Assembly (NCBI GenBank): GCA_002403075.1
Contig: DHHB01000040.1
Coordinates: 16,522 to 71,852, forward strand
DNA from: a bacterium UBP1_UBA4783
GTDB lineage: Bacteria > Krumholzibacteriota > Krumholzibacteriia > Krumholzibacteriales > Krumholzibacteriaceae
DNA length: 55,331 nucleotides
Reading direction: 5' to 3'
The notes under the pieces were generated by a model that was given only the letters and a program-made list of their open reading frames with translations, ran no database searches and was not told where the DNA came from. Positions 15,037 through 25,757 of this stretch are shown here, piece after piece; within the stretch, counting starts at the first letter, position 1; each line of letters starts with the position of its first letter. The translations under genes and the position numbers were made by a program.

Positions 15037-15409
15037 GGCATTCGTCGAGATTCGCGTAGGATATGAAGCGTCCCCGCTCGAGCTGCTGGAAGAACACGCC
15101 GAGACGCTCGTAGCACTGATTCTCGATCCGCTCCCCGAACTTCTCCCTGAGACTTCCGGCGATCGCCCGGACGCTGCGCTTGCCGTCGATGAGGAGCCAG
15201 ACCGCGGTTCCGATATCGTCGAGCTTGAGCTTGAACCGGCGCCGCCCGGGCGCGAGACGCGGTTCGACGAGGCGTCTCATGAGGCGGTTCCGAAAGCGCG
15301 GCATGAGCAGCGTGACGAGTCCGTCCTCGCCCGCCTCGTATTCGCCGATGCGCTCCGGAACGAGATCGAGCAGGTTCGCCTCGGGCCGTTTTTTCGATGG
15401 TTTCCCCAT
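15020..15409 (-). CDS. PqqD-like (RRE-type) protein
   Basis: Encodes 129 aa. The region of about 60-110 (FKLKLDDIGTAVWLLIDGKR, then SVRAIAGSLREKFGE) matches the PqqD winged-helix fold, a peptide-binding domain used with radical-SAM enzymes in RiPP maturation. The remainder is longer than usual for PqqD (about 90 aa). No radical-SAM or precursor peptide gene adjoins it, so its role is open. It lies 63 bp downstream of the OPT transporter, beyond a strong terminator, and probably has its own promoter or depends on read-through. Confidence 0.75.
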   Translation of the reverse strand: MGKPSKKRPEANLLDLVPERIGEYEAGEDGLVTLLMPRFRNRLMRRLVEPRLAPGRRRFKLKLDDIGTAVWLLIDGKRSVRAIAGSLREKFGERIENQCYERLGVFFQQLERGRFISYANLDECLKARD

Positions 15410-15424
15410 GAGCGGCTCCGCGAA

Positions 15425-15460
15425 AGAAAAATCCCCGGGCGCCCCGCGGCGCCCGGGGAT
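15425..15460 (-). terminator. Intrinsic terminator after the OPT transporter
   Basis: A 13-bp GC-rich perfect stem (15431-15443 with 15448-15460, loop of four) is followed on the minus strand by ATTTTTCTTTC. It lies 12 bp after the transporter stop. Confidence 0.92.
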
Positions 15461-15472
15461 CCGTTCGACACG

Positions 15473-17476
15473 TTACGCCTTCGTCCTGGCGTTCTGGATC
15501 GGGATCCTGATGAGCACGTACGCGAGGACGGCGAAGACGACCACCGAGAGGATCGGGCTGCCGCCCTCGATGATCGTCGGCAGGAGCGCCTTGCCGCCGG
15601 CCGCGACCACGGTGGCCGCGATGATGATGCCCATGAGCGCCTCTCCGGCGATGAGGCCGGAAGCGAGCAGGATGCCCGTGTTTTCGAGCTTTTCCTTGTT
15701 GAGACTCCGTTTCGACGTGATCACGTCGACGATCCACTTGATGATGCCGCCGACGAAGATCGCGAAGGTCGTGTGGAACGGCAGGTACATGCCCACCGCG
15801 ACGAGCATCGGCGATTTGATGCCGATGAGGATGAGGCCGATCGCGAAGAGCGCGCCCATGATGACGAGCGCCCACGCCATGCTGCCCGTGATGATGCCCT
15901 GGCTCATCATGGCCATGAGCCCCGCCTGCGGCGCGGGAAGCGACTCCCCGCCGATGCCGCCCGTCGCCGCGTAGCCGACGTGGAGGAGCTGCAGCACGAG
16001 GGCCATGACGAACGCTGCGGCGATGACGCCGATCATGCAGCCCATCTCCATCGCGCGCGGCGTGCCGCCGAGGAGATGTCCCACCTTGAGATCCTGCATG
16101 ATGTCTCCGGCGACGCCGCTCGAACAGCAGACGACGGCGGCGACGCCGAGCACCGCGGCGATGCCGAAGGCGCCCTTGACGCCGACGGCGACCATGAGGA
16201 GCGCCGCGATGATGAGCGTCGAGAGCGTGAGCCCCGAGATCGGGTTGTTGCTCGAGCCGATCGTCCCGACGAGGAATCCGGCGACGGCGGCGAAGAGAAA
16301 CCCCGCGATCGTCATCACGATCGCCGCGACGATCGCGCCGACGAGGCTGTGGCTGAAGTAGTAATAGAGGACCGCGATCGGAATGATGAGCGCGACGATC
16401 CCGATGATCGTGATCGAGTAGGGGATGTCCTTGTCGACGCGGCTCACCACTTCACCCGAGCCGCCCTTGCCGATCTTGCTCAGATCCTTGAAGGCCCGCG
16501 CGACGCCCGCCGAGAGCGACTTGCGCATCCGGAAGAGCGTGAAGATCGCCGAGACGATCATCGTCCCCACGGCGAACGGGCGCACGTACGAGTTCCACAC
16601 CGCGTTCTCGATGTTGAGCCAGCTCGTCGAATCCGAGAGGAACTGCTCGAATCCGCCGTTCACGAAGATGAAGAGCGGCGCGAGCATCATGTGGCCGATG
16701 ACGCCGCCGGCGAACACGAACGCGGCGAGCTTCGGTCCGATGATGTAGCCGACGCCGAGCATGGCGGGGGAGGCGGCGGGCGTCTCGGTGAAGATAGCGC
16801 CCGTCGGATTCGTCGTCGCGCCGATATCCACGAGACGCGTCGTCCGCAGCGGGAAGTTGCTCATGGGAATTGGCCAGAACTTCTGCACGTAATCGGTGAC
16901 GAGCTTCAGGCCGAAGTCGTTCCGGAAGAGCTCGATGAGGGCGGAGAGGCCGATCGCGCCGAACACGAACTTGGCGCCCGTGGCCCCGCCCTGTCCCGCC
17001 TTGACGATCTCCGCGCAGGCGACGCTCTCGGGGAACGGAAGGCTCGTGTCCTCGATGAGAACGCGGCGGAGGAAGATCACGAAGAGGACTCCGAGGATGC
17101 CGCCCACGAGCATGAGCGCGGTGCTCTGCCAGTAGTTGATGTTGCTCCAGATCGCGGCTCCCGAGCTCGGATCCTTCGCGATGAGGAACGCGGGGATCGT
17201 GAAGATGGCGCCAGCGACGAGGGCTTCGCCGACCGCGGCCGTGGTTCGGCAGGTGTTCTCCTCGAGGATGGTGCCCTTGAGCCCGCGCAACGCCGCCATC
17301 GCCATGACCGCCGCGGGGAAGGTTGCCGCGACCGTCATGCCGGCGACGAGGCCGAGATACGCGTTAGCCGCCCCCAGCACGATGGCGAGGACGGCGCCGA
17401 CGATGAGGGCCGGCAGCGTGAACTCCTTCATGCTGGTCGCCGCGGGGACGTAAGGCTGGAACGGCTTGTCGGCCAT
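15473..17476 (-). CDS. OPT-family oligopeptide transporter
   Basis: A polytopic inner-membrane protein of 667 aa with about 14-16 hydrophobic segments. The N-terminus (FTLPALIVGAVLAIVLGAAN, then AYLGL) and the block VGEALVAGAIFTIPAF match bacterial OPT transporters, which import oligopeptides or metal chelates with protons. A good ribosome site (GGAGG) precedes the ATG. The leader contains a perfect 8-bp hairpin at 17517-17538. Transcription ends at the terminator 15425-15460. The substrate cannot be told from the sequence. Confidence 0.92.
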   Translation of the reverse strand: MADKPFQPYVPAATSMKEFTLPALIVGAVLAIVLGAANAYLGLVAGMTVAATFPAAVMAMAALRGLKGTILEENTCRTTAAVGEALVAGAIFTIPAFLIAKDPSSGAAIWSNINYWQSTALMLVGGILGVLFVIFLRRVLIEDTSLPFPESVACAEIVKAGQGGATGAKFVFGAIGLSALIELFRNDFGLKLVTDYVQKFWPIPMSNFPLRTTRLVDIGATTNPTGAIFTETPAASPAMLGVGYIIGPKLAAFVFAGGVIGHMMLAPLFIFVNGGFEQFLSDSTSWLNIENAVWNSYVRPFAVGTMIVSAIFTLFRMRKSLSAGVARAFKDLSKIGKGGSGEVVSRVDKDIPYSITIIGIVALIIPIAVLYYYFSHSLVGAIVAAIVMTIAGFLFAAVAGFLVGTIGSSNNPISGLTLSTLIIAALLMVAVGVKGAFGIAAVLGVAAVVCCSSGVAGDIMQDLKVGHLLGGTPRAMEMGCMIGVIAAAFVMALVLQLLHVGYAATGGIGGESLPAPQAGLMAMMSQGIITGSMAWALVIMGALFAIGLILIGIKSPMLVAVGMYLPFHTTFAIFVGGIIKWIVDVITSKRSLNKEKLENTGILLASGLIAGEALMGIIIAATVVAAGGKALLPTIIEGGSPILSVVVFAVLAYVLIRIPIQNARTKA

Positions 17477-17516
17477 TCGAGACCTCCTTCATTCGCACAC
17501 CGGATTTCTATCCGAC

Positions 17517-17538
17517 GGGCGTCGAGAAACCGACGCCC
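17517..17538 (-). promoter_or_regulatory. Leader hairpin of the OPT transporter
   Basis: The arms GGGCGTCG and CGACGCCC pair perfectly around six bases, between the proposed promoter and the OPT start. It could stabilise the mRNA or control translation; no known riboswitch is recognised. Confidence 0.4.
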
Positions 17539-17555
17539 CGCAAATAGTATGCGGC

Positions 17556-17585
17556 ATGGTAGCCCCGGCCCGGAAGGCAAGTCAA
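17556..17585 (-). promoter_or_regulatory. Probable sigma-70 promoter of the OPT transporter
   Basis: On the minus strand, TTGACT (17580-17585), an 18-bp spacer, and TACCAT (17556-17561), about 75 nt upstream of the ATG. Confidence 0.5.
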
Positions 17586-17717
17586 GAAAATGATACCGTC
17601 GCAATCTCGACACCCGCGCGCGGGCCGCGCCGTGTCTCCCGGCCGCAATCCTTCGTCGAATCGAGAGATCGACCGGCTACTCGCGCGGCGGTACGCCGCT
17701 TGCCATGGCGATGCGGC

Positions 17718-19151
<1,434 letters not shown>

Positions 19152-19270
19152 GCGGGGCGGGGCCGATCCGCCGCGGCGCCCGTCGCGCGATCTCATGCAG
19201 GTTTTCGCCCGGCCCGGCGTTATACTAGTGCGCGTCGGCACCCACGGATAGCGGCACACAGGGAGATGTC

Positions 19271-20641
19271 ATGGCACAAGCGGTCAATCGAAAGAGGATG
19301 AGCGGCAGGAGGCTCGCCGCGTTTATCGTGATCGTCGCAGTCGCCGCGGCGGTCGCGGCCGCGGCGGTCTTGAAAAAGCGGGGCGACGCCGCGCGGACGC
19401 AGTTCCAGACCGAGGAGATCGCGCGCGGAGCGCTCGAAAACGTCGTCTCGAGCACCGGCACGATCGAGGCGGTCGGCACCATCGAGATCGGCACGCAGGT
19501 GTCGGGCACGATCGCGAACCTCTACGTCGATTTCAACGATCGCGTCCGCGCGAGACAACTCCTCGCCGTCCTCGACACCGTTCCGCTCCGGGCGTCGGTG
19601 CTCGACGCGCAGGCGAGTCTCAGGAGGGCCGAAGCGCAGCTCGAGAAGGCGGAATACGAATACCGGCAGAACCTGCCGCTTTTCGAGAAGGGGCTCGTCT
19701 CGGAATCGGAATTCGTGACGATCAAGACGAACGTGCCGTCGCAGGAGGCCTCGGTGCAGTCGGCGAAGGCCGCTCTCGAGCGCGCGAAATTCAACTTCGC
19801 GAACGCCTTCATCCGCTCGCCGATCAGCGGCACGGTGATCGAGCGCAACGTTGAGCAAGGGCAGACCGTCGCCGCGAGCTTCAACACGCCGAAGCTCTTT
19901 CTCATCGCGGAGGACCTCTCCCGCGTCGAGATTCACGCGCAGGTCGACGAGAGCGACATCGGCCAGATCAAGAGCGATCTGTCCGTCCGGTTCGAGGTGC
20001 CCGCGTATCCCGACAGGCTTTTCGACGGAACGGTGAAGCAGATACGTCTGGTGCCGACCGTGATACAGAACGTGGTGAATTATACGGTGATCGTCGACGC
20101 CGCGAACGACGACGGGCTCCTGTTGCCGGGCATGACGGCGACGGTGGATTTCCTCGTCGAACAGCGGGAGGACGTGCTGCTCGTGCCGAACGCGGCGATG
20201 CAGTTTCAGGCGACGCCGGCGATGCAGGAGGAGGCGCGCAAACAGATGCAGAAACGCCTCGAATCCGCGCCCGATTCGGTGAAAGCGCGCTTCGCCGCGC
20301 GAGGGGAGCGGATGGGAGGAAACGGCGGAGGGCGGCGCGGCGGCGGCACGGCTGCGACGCCGGGCGGAAGCGCCGCCGGAGCGGGGGCGGGTTCGCCGGG
20401 CGCGGAACAGACGCAGGGCGGCGGCATGCAGGCGGATATGGCCCGGATATGGTACGTCGACGATCAAGGCAAGCCGGCGATGGCCTTCTTCCGCAAGGGC
20501 GCGACCGACGGAAAGTACACGGAGGTTCTCCGCAGCCGCGATCTCAAGGAAGGGGTCAAGGTGATCCTCGGCTATGCGGTGACCAATCCCGACAAGAAGA
20601 AGGCGCAGGCCGCCCAGGCGTTCAGGCCGCGGATGTTCTGA
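19271..20641 (+). CDS. MacA-like periplasmic adaptor (membrane fusion protein)
   Basis: Encodes 456 aa. One N-terminal transmembrane anchor (about 13-34) is followed by a lipoyl half-motif (GTIEIGTQVSGTIANLYVDF), a helical hairpin (about 110-175), the second lipoyl half and a beta-barrel. This is the layout of HlyD/MacA adaptors, which link an inner-membrane ABC exporter to an outer-membrane channel. A Gly/Ala-rich, low-complexity insert of about 50 residues near 350-395 interrupts the C-terminal domain and is unusual. A TATACT box lies at 19221-19226. The ABC ATPase and permease genes follow directly; no TolC-like gene is seen here. Confidence 0.92.
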   Translation: MAQAVNRKRMSGRRLAAFIVIVAVAAAVAAAAVLKKRGDAARTQFQTEEIARGALENVVSSTGTIEAVGTIEIGTQVSGTIANLYVDFNDRVRARQLLAVLDTVPLRASVLDAQASLRRAEAQLEKAEYEYRQNLPLFEKGLVSESEFVTIKTNVPSQEASVQSAKAALERAKFNFANAFIRSPISGTVIERNVEQGQTVAASFNTPKLFLIAEDLSRVEIHAQVDESDIGQIKSDLSVRFEVPAYPDRLFDGTVKQIRLVPTVIQNVVNYTVIVDAANDDGLLLPGMTATVDFLVEQREDVLLVPNAAMQFQATPAMQEEARKQMQKRLESAPDSVKARFAARGERMGGNGGGRRGGGTAATPGGSAAGAGAGSPGAEQTQGGGMQADMARIWYVDDQGKPAMAFFRKGATDGKYTEVLRSRDLKEGVKVILGYAVTNPDKKKAQAAQAFRPRMF

Positions 20642-20643
20642 TC

Positions 20644-21405
20644 ATGCCGGGTATCATAGAAACGAAACGGCTGACCAAGATCTACCGGATGGGCGACATC
20701 GAGCTCGCCGCGCTCCGGGGGGTCGATCTCGTCATCGAGCCGGGAGAGTTCGTGGCCGTCATGGGCGCCTCGGGCTCGGGCAAATCCACGCTCATGAACC
20801 TCCTCGGGTGCCTCGACGAACCGACCTCCGGCGAATACCGGCTCGATGGATTGGACGTCGCGGCGCTCGATCGCGACGAATACGCCGATATCCGGAACCA
20901 GAAGATCGGGTTCGTGTTTCAGGGATTCAATCTGCTCGCGCGAACCTCCGCGCTCGAGAACGTCGAGCTGCCGCTCCTCTATGACCGCGCGCGCCGTATC
21001 GACGATCCTCTGCGCGCGGCGCGGGATGCGCTCGAGCGGGTCGGACTCGGCGACCGGTTCGATCACGAGCCGAACCAGCTCTCCGGCGGGGAGCAGCAGC
21101 GAGTGGCCATCGCGCGGGCGCTCGTGAACCAGCCGTCGATCGTGCTCGCCGACGAGCCAACGGGCAACCTCGACAGCAGAACGTCCATCGAGATCATGGA
21201 GATATTTCAGGAGCTCAACGGCCGCGGGATCACGATCATCCTCGTGACCCACGAGCACGACATCGCGCACTACGCCGGGCGCATCATCGAGATGCGCGAC
21301 GGGGTCATCGTCGGCGACGCGCCCGTGCGGGATCGCCGGGACGCGGCGATCGACGTCGCGGCGCTCAGGCGCTCCGGCGGCGAGGGAAAGGCGGCGCGGC
21401 CGTGA
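20644..21405 (+). CDS. MacB-type ABC transporter ATP-binding protein
   Basis: Encodes 253 aa. Walker A is GASGSGKS, the signature is LSGGEQQRVAIARAL and Walker B is VLADEPTGNLD, followed by the H-loop (THEH). The D-loop and PTSGEYRLDG block are typical of the MacB/LolD/FtsE group. The ATG is two bases after the adaptor stop, and the stop overlaps the permease GTG start, so the three genes are one operon. It powers the adjacent permease to export a substrate such as a peptide, macrolide or lipid; the substrate is unknown. Confidence 0.95.
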   Translation: MPGIIETKRLTKIYRMGDIELAALRGVDLVIEPGEFVAVMGASGSGKSTLMNLLGCLDEPTSGEYRLDGLDVAALDRDEYADIRNQKIGFVFQGFNLLARTSALENVELPLLYDRARRIDDPLRAARDALERVGLGDRFDHEPNQLSGGEQQRVAIARALVNQPSIVLADEPTGNLDSRTSIEIMEIFQELNGRGITIILVTHEHDIAHYAGRIIEMRDGVIVGDAPVRDRRDAAIDVAALRRSGGEGKAARP

Positions 21406-22631
21406 TCGGATCCTTTCAGTTCAAGAACCTCATGAAAACCGCGTTCAGGAGCATCCTGAAGAACCGGATGCGGAGCTTCCTCACCTCGCTCGGCATCATC
21501 ATCGGCGTCGCCGCGGTGATCGTCATGGTCGGCATCGGCGAGGGAGCCCAGAAGCAGATACAGGACGAGCTCGCCTCTCTCGGCACCGACGTCATGATGG
21601 TTTTTCCGGGCGCGAGCCGGTTCGGCGGCGTGAGCCGCGGCGCAGGCAGCTGGAGCCCCTTCACGCTGAGCGAGGTCGAGAAGATCCGCGAGAAGGCGAC
21701 GGCTCTGCGGGCTCTTTCCCCCGTCGTCCGGGCCGGCGGCCAGGTGATCGGGGGAGGGAAGAACTGGAGCACGTCGACCTACGGCGTCGATCCCGAGTAC
21801 TTCGTCGCGCGGAACTGGGACGTGGCGCTCGGCGAAATCTTCAGCACGCGGGACGTCATCAACCGCAAGAAGGTCGCGATCCTCGGCAAGACGGTCGCGG
21901 ACGAGCTCTATCCGAGCGGCAATCCGATCGGGGAGCGCATCCGCATCCGGAACGTCCCCTTCGTCGTGATCGGCGTGCTCAAGCCGAAGGGGCAGAGCTC
22001 GATGGGTCAGGACCAGGACGACATCATCATCGCGCCCACGAACACCGTGATGTACCGTCTGCAGGGGCATCCGCGGATCGATTTTCTGATCGCGAGCGCC
22101 CGGTCTTCAGCCGAGGTCGACGCCGCGCAGGAGCAGCTCCGGAACATCCTGCGGGAGATGCGCAAGCTGCAGGACGAGGACGCCGACAATTTCAACATCC
22201 GCACGCAGGCGGACCTCGTCGAAACGGCCGCTGAGACCGCGCGGATGCTGACGCTCTTGCTCGCTTCGATCGCCGGCGTGTCTCTCGTCGTGGGCGGCAT
22301 CGGCATCATGAACATCATGCTCGTTTCCGTGACCGAGCGGACGCGCGAGATAGGCATCAGGCTCTCGATCGGCGCGCGCAGCGTCGACGTGCTCACGCAG
22401 TTCGTCACGGAGGCCGTCGTGCTGAGCCTCATCGGCGGCGCGATCGGCATCGCCCTCTCGTTCGCCGCGGCCTTCTTCGTGAACAGGCTGAGCTCGCTCG
22501 AGATGATCATCAACCCGGGGACGGTGGTGCTCGTCTGCTTCGTCTGCGTCGGCGTCGGCGTCTTCTTCGGCTGGTATCCCGCGCGAAAGGCCGCCTCGCT
22601 CAACCCCGTCGAAGCCCTGCGGTACGAATAG
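21402..22631 (+). CDS. MacB-type ABC transporter permease
   Basis: Encodes 409 aa from a GTG overlapping the ATPase stop. One N-terminal transmembrane helix (SLGIIIGVAAVIVMVGIG) precedes a large periplasmic MacB_PCD domain. Three C-terminal helices follow as an FtsX domain (SIAGVSLVVGGIGIMNIMLV, then the VLSLIGGAIGIALSFAAAFF region). This is the four-helix MacB topology. The nucleotide-binding domain is on a separate gene rather than fused as in E. coli MacB. Confidence 0.94.
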   Translation: MIGSFQFKNLMKTAFRSILKNRMRSFLTSLGIIIGVAAVIVMVGIGEGAQKQIQDELASLGTDVMMVFPGASRFGGVSRGAGSWSPFTLSEVEKIREKATALRALSPVVRAGGQVIGGGKNWSTSTYGVDPEYFVARNWDVALGEIFSTRDVINRKKVAILGKTVADELYPSGNPIGERIRIRNVPFVVIGVLKPKGQSSMGQDQDDIIIAPTNTVMYRLQGHPRIDFLIASARSSAEVDAAQEQLRNILREMRKLQDEDADNFNIRTQADLVETAAETARMLTLLLASIAGVSLVVGGIGIMNIMLVSVTERTREIGIRLSIGARSVDVLTQFVTEAVVLSLIGGAIGIALSFAAAFFVNRLSSLEMIINPGTVVLVCFVCVGVGVFFGWYPARKAASLNPVEALRYE

Positions 22632-22653
22632 CCCGCGAATCCGCTCTTTCCGT

Positions 22654-22683
22654 TTGCGCCGCGCCGCGCCGGTCGACTATACT
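22654..22683 (+). promoter_or_regulatory. Probable promoter of lnt
   Basis: TTGCGC (22654-22659), 18 bp, TATACT (22678-22683), about 20 nt before the GAGGAGGAA ribosome site of lnt. The same -35 form occurs before the AlaX gene. Confidence 0.45.
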
Positions 22684-22708
22684 GCCTCCCGCTGCCGAGG
22701 AGGAACGC

Positions 22709-24343
22709 GTGGCGGGACCGATGCGATTCGCGAGAAGCTGGAGCGAGGAACTGATCGCGGGCGGCGCGAGCGGACTGCTGCTCGCGCTGTGCTTTCCGCC
22801 CTTTCCGACGCGCTATCTCGCCGCGGTGGCGCTCGTGCCGTTTCTCCGGTATTTCTACGCCCGCCTGCCCGTCCGCGCCGCGGAGTTCGCCGCCGCGCAC
22901 ACGGCGAACGGACGCGGAAAATCGCTTCGGCGCGTCACGCTCGAGCGCGGTCTCGGCGCGGGGTTCGCGCTCGGGGTCGCGTTCTTCGCGACCCTTCTCT
23001 ATTGGATCCTCAATCTCATCCCCGCGTCGGGGGTCGTCACGAGGTGGATACTGTTTCCCGCCCTCGTGCTGCTCGTCGGATACCTCTCGTGCTACACGGC
23101 GCTCGCCGGCCTCGGCCTCGCCTGGTTCGGCCGCCGTCTCGGAAGCGCCGCCCTGTGGGCCGCCCCCGCGATCTGGTCGCTCGTCGAATACGCCCGTTCC
23201 CACGGGGAGCTCGCCTTCTCGTGGGGCGTGCTCGCCAACGCCCTCGCCGCGCACCCCGCGGCCATTCAAGGGCTCGCCGTGTACGGCGCCTTCGGCCTCT
23301 CGCTCGTTCTCGTGCTTCTCAACGTCCTCGCCGTGATCGCGCTCTGCTCGCGTTCGCGGCGCTCGCGCGTCGCCGCGGCCGCGGCGTTCGCGGTCGTCGC
23401 CGGGGGCCACCTCCTCTGGGGCGAGGCGGAGATCGACCGCCTCGATCGCTCGGATACGGTTCTCGGCGGAGAGCGCGCGGTCGCCGTCGTGCAGCCGAAC
23501 GTCGACCTCGCCCTCAAATGGGAGGAGGCCTACCGCGATTCGATCTTCCGCCAGATGGAGCGCTACGTCGCGCTCGCGGCGGGCGAGGGAGCGCGCCTCG
23601 TCGTGTTTCCGGAGACGGCGGCCCCCGTGTCCTTCAAGGCGTCCCCCGAATACCTCGGGCGGCTCCAGCACGCGGCGCGCGAAAACGGCATCGACGTTCT
23701 CACGGGCTACGTCGATCACTCGCGCGCGGCGGACGAGTGGCGCTCCCACAACGCGGCGATGCTCATCGCGCGCAGCGGTCTGCCGGCCGGCAACTACCAC
23801 AAGGTCAATCTGCTCCCGTTCGGGGAAAAAATGCCGTGGAGCCAGTATATTCCCGCGCTCGCCAAGCTCGAGTTCGGACAGGCGAACTTCATCGCCGGCT
23901 CGCGGCGGACGATATTCGAGTCGGACGCGGGGAGCTTCGGCGTCCTCATCTGCTACGAGGCGGCCTTCGCGGGATACACGCGCCGGTACGCCCTCGACGG
24001 CGTTGACTTCCTCGTGAACATCACGAACGACGGATGGTTCGGGCCGGGGCCCGGCCCCCGGCAGCACGCCGAGATGGCGATCCTGCGGGCGGTCGAAAAC
24101 CGGATGACGCTCGCCCGGGCCGCCTACACGGGGGTGTCGATGATCGTCGATCCGGCCGGAAGGATACACGAGCGGATCGGACTCTTCACCGAGGGGATGA
24201 TACTCGGCACTCCCCGGCGAGCCGCGGGCCGGTCGTTCTACACGCGGCACGGCGACGCGGCGTTCTTCGTCATGGCGCTCGCCTCGATCGTCCTCGCCGG
24301 CGCGCTGTCGCGCCGCGAAGGACGAGGCGCACCGAGCGCATAA
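22709..24343 (+). CDS. lnt: Apolipoprotein N-acyltransferase
   Basis: An inner-membrane enzyme of 544 aa that adds the third acyl chain to lipoproteins. About seven N-terminal transmembrane segments precede a periplasmic nitrilase-like domain. The catalytic triad is intact: Glu302 (VFPETAAP), Lys374 (LLPFGEKM) and Cys415 (VLICYEAAF). The GTG start follows a GAGGA ribosome site by about six bases. The gene starts 77 bp after the exporter operon with its own promoter. Its presence confirms triacylated lipoproteins in a diderm envelope and fits the several lipoproteins in this window. Confidence 0.96.
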   Translation: MAGPMRFARSWSEELIAGGASGLLLALCFPPFPTRYLAAVALVPFLRYFYARLPVRAAEFAAAHTANGRGKSLRRVTLERGLGAGFALGVAFFATLLYWILNLIPASGVVTRWILFPALVLLVGYLSCYTALAGLGLAWFGRRLGSAALWAAPAIWSLVEYARSHGELAFSWGVLANALAAHPAAIQGLAVYGAFGLSLVLVLLNVLAVIALCSRSRRSRVAAAAAFAVVAGGHLLWGEAEIDRLDRSDTVLGGERAVAVVQPNVDLALKWEEAYRDSIFRQMERYVALAAGEGARLVVFPETAAPVSFKASPEYLGRLQHAARENGIDVLTGYVDHSRAADEWRSHNAAMLIARSGLPAGNYHKVNLLPFGEKMPWSQYIPALAKLEFGQANFIAGSRRTIFESDAGSFGVLICYEAAFAGYTRRYALDGVDFLVNITNDGWFGPGPGPRQHAEMAILRAVENRMTLARAAYTGVSMIVDPAGRIHERIGLFTEGMILGTPRRAAGRSFYTRHGDAAFFVMALASIVLAGALSRREGRGAPSA

Positions 24344-24349
24344 TTGCGG

Positions 24350-24378
24350 TTGCGCGTGGTTCTCCCTTCCCCTATGCT
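24350..24378 (+). promoter_or_regulatory. Probable promoter of the AlaX-like gene
   Basis: TTGCGC (24350-24355), a 17-bp spacer and TATGCT (24373-24378), 36 bp before the ATG. Confidence 0.45.
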
Positions 24379-24413
24379 CGCTCCGAAATCGGCTTCGGCA
24401 GCGGGGTTTCACG

Positions 24414-25691
24414 ATGAGATTCGACGAGCAAGCGTACCTCGACGATCCCTACCGCGCGGAGTTCACGTCGCGGGTGAGGTCCGTCGAGCCCGCGGGAGAG
24501 GGGCTCGACGCGGTGTACCTCGAGCGCACCTATTTCTATCCGGAATCCGGCGGCCAGCCCGACGACCGCGGCACGCTCGACGGAAAGCGGGTCGTGTCGG
24601 TGAGCGAGGACTCGGGCGGCGTGCGCCACCTTGTCGAGGGAACGCTCAGCCCGGGCGAGGAGGTCGAGGGCGCGATCGACTGGGGACGCCGCTTCGATCA
24701 CATGCAGCAGCATTCGGGGCAGCACCTGCTCTCGCGCGTGTTTCTCGAGACGGGAAGGCTTCGAACCGTTTCGTTCCATCTCGGCGCCGAGACCTGCACG
24801 ATCGATCTCGACGGGCCGGCGCCCTCGCCCGAGACGCTCGACGCCGTCGAGGAGCGGGCGAACGGAATCGTCTTCGCGAACGCGCCGATCCGTCATCGCG
24901 TCGTCGGCGCCGTCGAGCTCGAGGCGCTCGCGGCGAACGGCGGCGGGGCCCGGGACGAGGAGCGCGCCGGCGCGGCCGCCGTTTCCGGCGCCGTCCTTCG
25001 ATCGCGGCTCCCCGAGGGGGTCGAGCGGGTGCGGATCGTCGAGATCGAAGGGCGCGACCGCTCCACCTGCTGCGGCACGCACGTCCGCTCGACGGGGGAG
25101 ATCGGCGTCGTCAAGATCCTCGGCATGGAGCGCATGAAGGGGCTCGCCCGCGTCGAGTTCGTCTGCGGCGGCCGGGCAGCGCGCGATTACGCGGCGAAGC
25201 ACCGGCTGCTCGCCGCGCTCGCCGGCTCGTTCACGACCGATTGGCGGGAGTTGCCGCGAGTCGCGGCGAAGCTCGGCGAAGAGGCGCGGGATCTCCGCAA
25301 GAAATACGAAGATCTCGGCCGCGAGCTCGCGCGATACCGGGCCGCCGAGATCGCCGCGCCGACCGGTTCGGCGGGTGGGTTCGCCGTCGTGAAACGAATC
25401 CTCGAGAGCGGCGACGCGCGGTCGCTCCGCGAGACGGCGTCGACGATCCGCGAATCGGAACGGACGATCGTGCTGCTCGCGCTCGCGGGACCGAACCCGG
25501 CGCTCGTGTTCGGATGCTCCCCCGGCGTTCCTCTCGACATGGGGGAGCTTATGAAATCGTCCGCCGCCCGTATCGGCGCGCGCGGCGGGGGCACCCGGGA
25601 TTTCGCGCAGGGCGGCGGCGGCGACGGCGCGCGCGTCGCCGAGGCCCTCGATCACGCGGAGCGGCTCGTCCGCGAGGCGCTCGGCTCGTAA
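24414..25691 (+). CDS. AlaX-type alanyl-tRNA editing protein (long form)
   Basis: Encodes 425 aa. The N-terminal beta-barrel (YFYPESGGQPDDRG) and second-additional-domain motifs HMQQHSGQHLLS and CCGTHVRSTGEIG carry the zinc ligands His, His, Cys, His of the AlaRS editing site. The C-terminal part (MGELMKSSAARIGARGGG) resembles the DHHA1 domain of AlaRS. It should hydrolyse mischarged Ser- or Gly-tRNA(Ala) in trans. It is followed by pcm after 66 bp, so this run (AlaX, pcm, deacetylase) may act in protein quality control, which is inference. Confidence 0.93.
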   Translation: MRFDEQAYLDDPYRAEFTSRVRSVEPAGEGLDAVYLERTYFYPESGGQPDDRGTLDGKRVVSVSEDSGGVRHLVEGTLSPGEEVEGAIDWGRRFDHMQQHSGQHLLSRVFLETGRLRTVSFHLGAETCTIDLDGPAPSPETLDAVEERANGIVFANAPIRHRVVGAVELEALAANGGGARDEERAGAAAVSGAVLRSRLPEGVERVRIVEIEGRDRSTCCGTHVRSTGEIGVVKILGMERMKGLARVEFVCGGRAARDYAAKHRLLAALAGSFTTDWRELPRVAAKLGEEARDLRKKYEDLGRELARYRAAEIAAPTGSAGGFAVVKRILESGDARSLRETASTIRESERTIVLLALAGPNPALVFGCSPGVPLDMGELMKSSAARIGARGGGTRDFAQGGGGDGARVAEALDHAERLVREALGS

Positions 25692-25757
25692 TCGCCGCGC
25701 TCGTCCCGCGGGAAACGTCCGCGGGCGTCACGGCGGAAGAGGGAGGGGGAGATCGGG

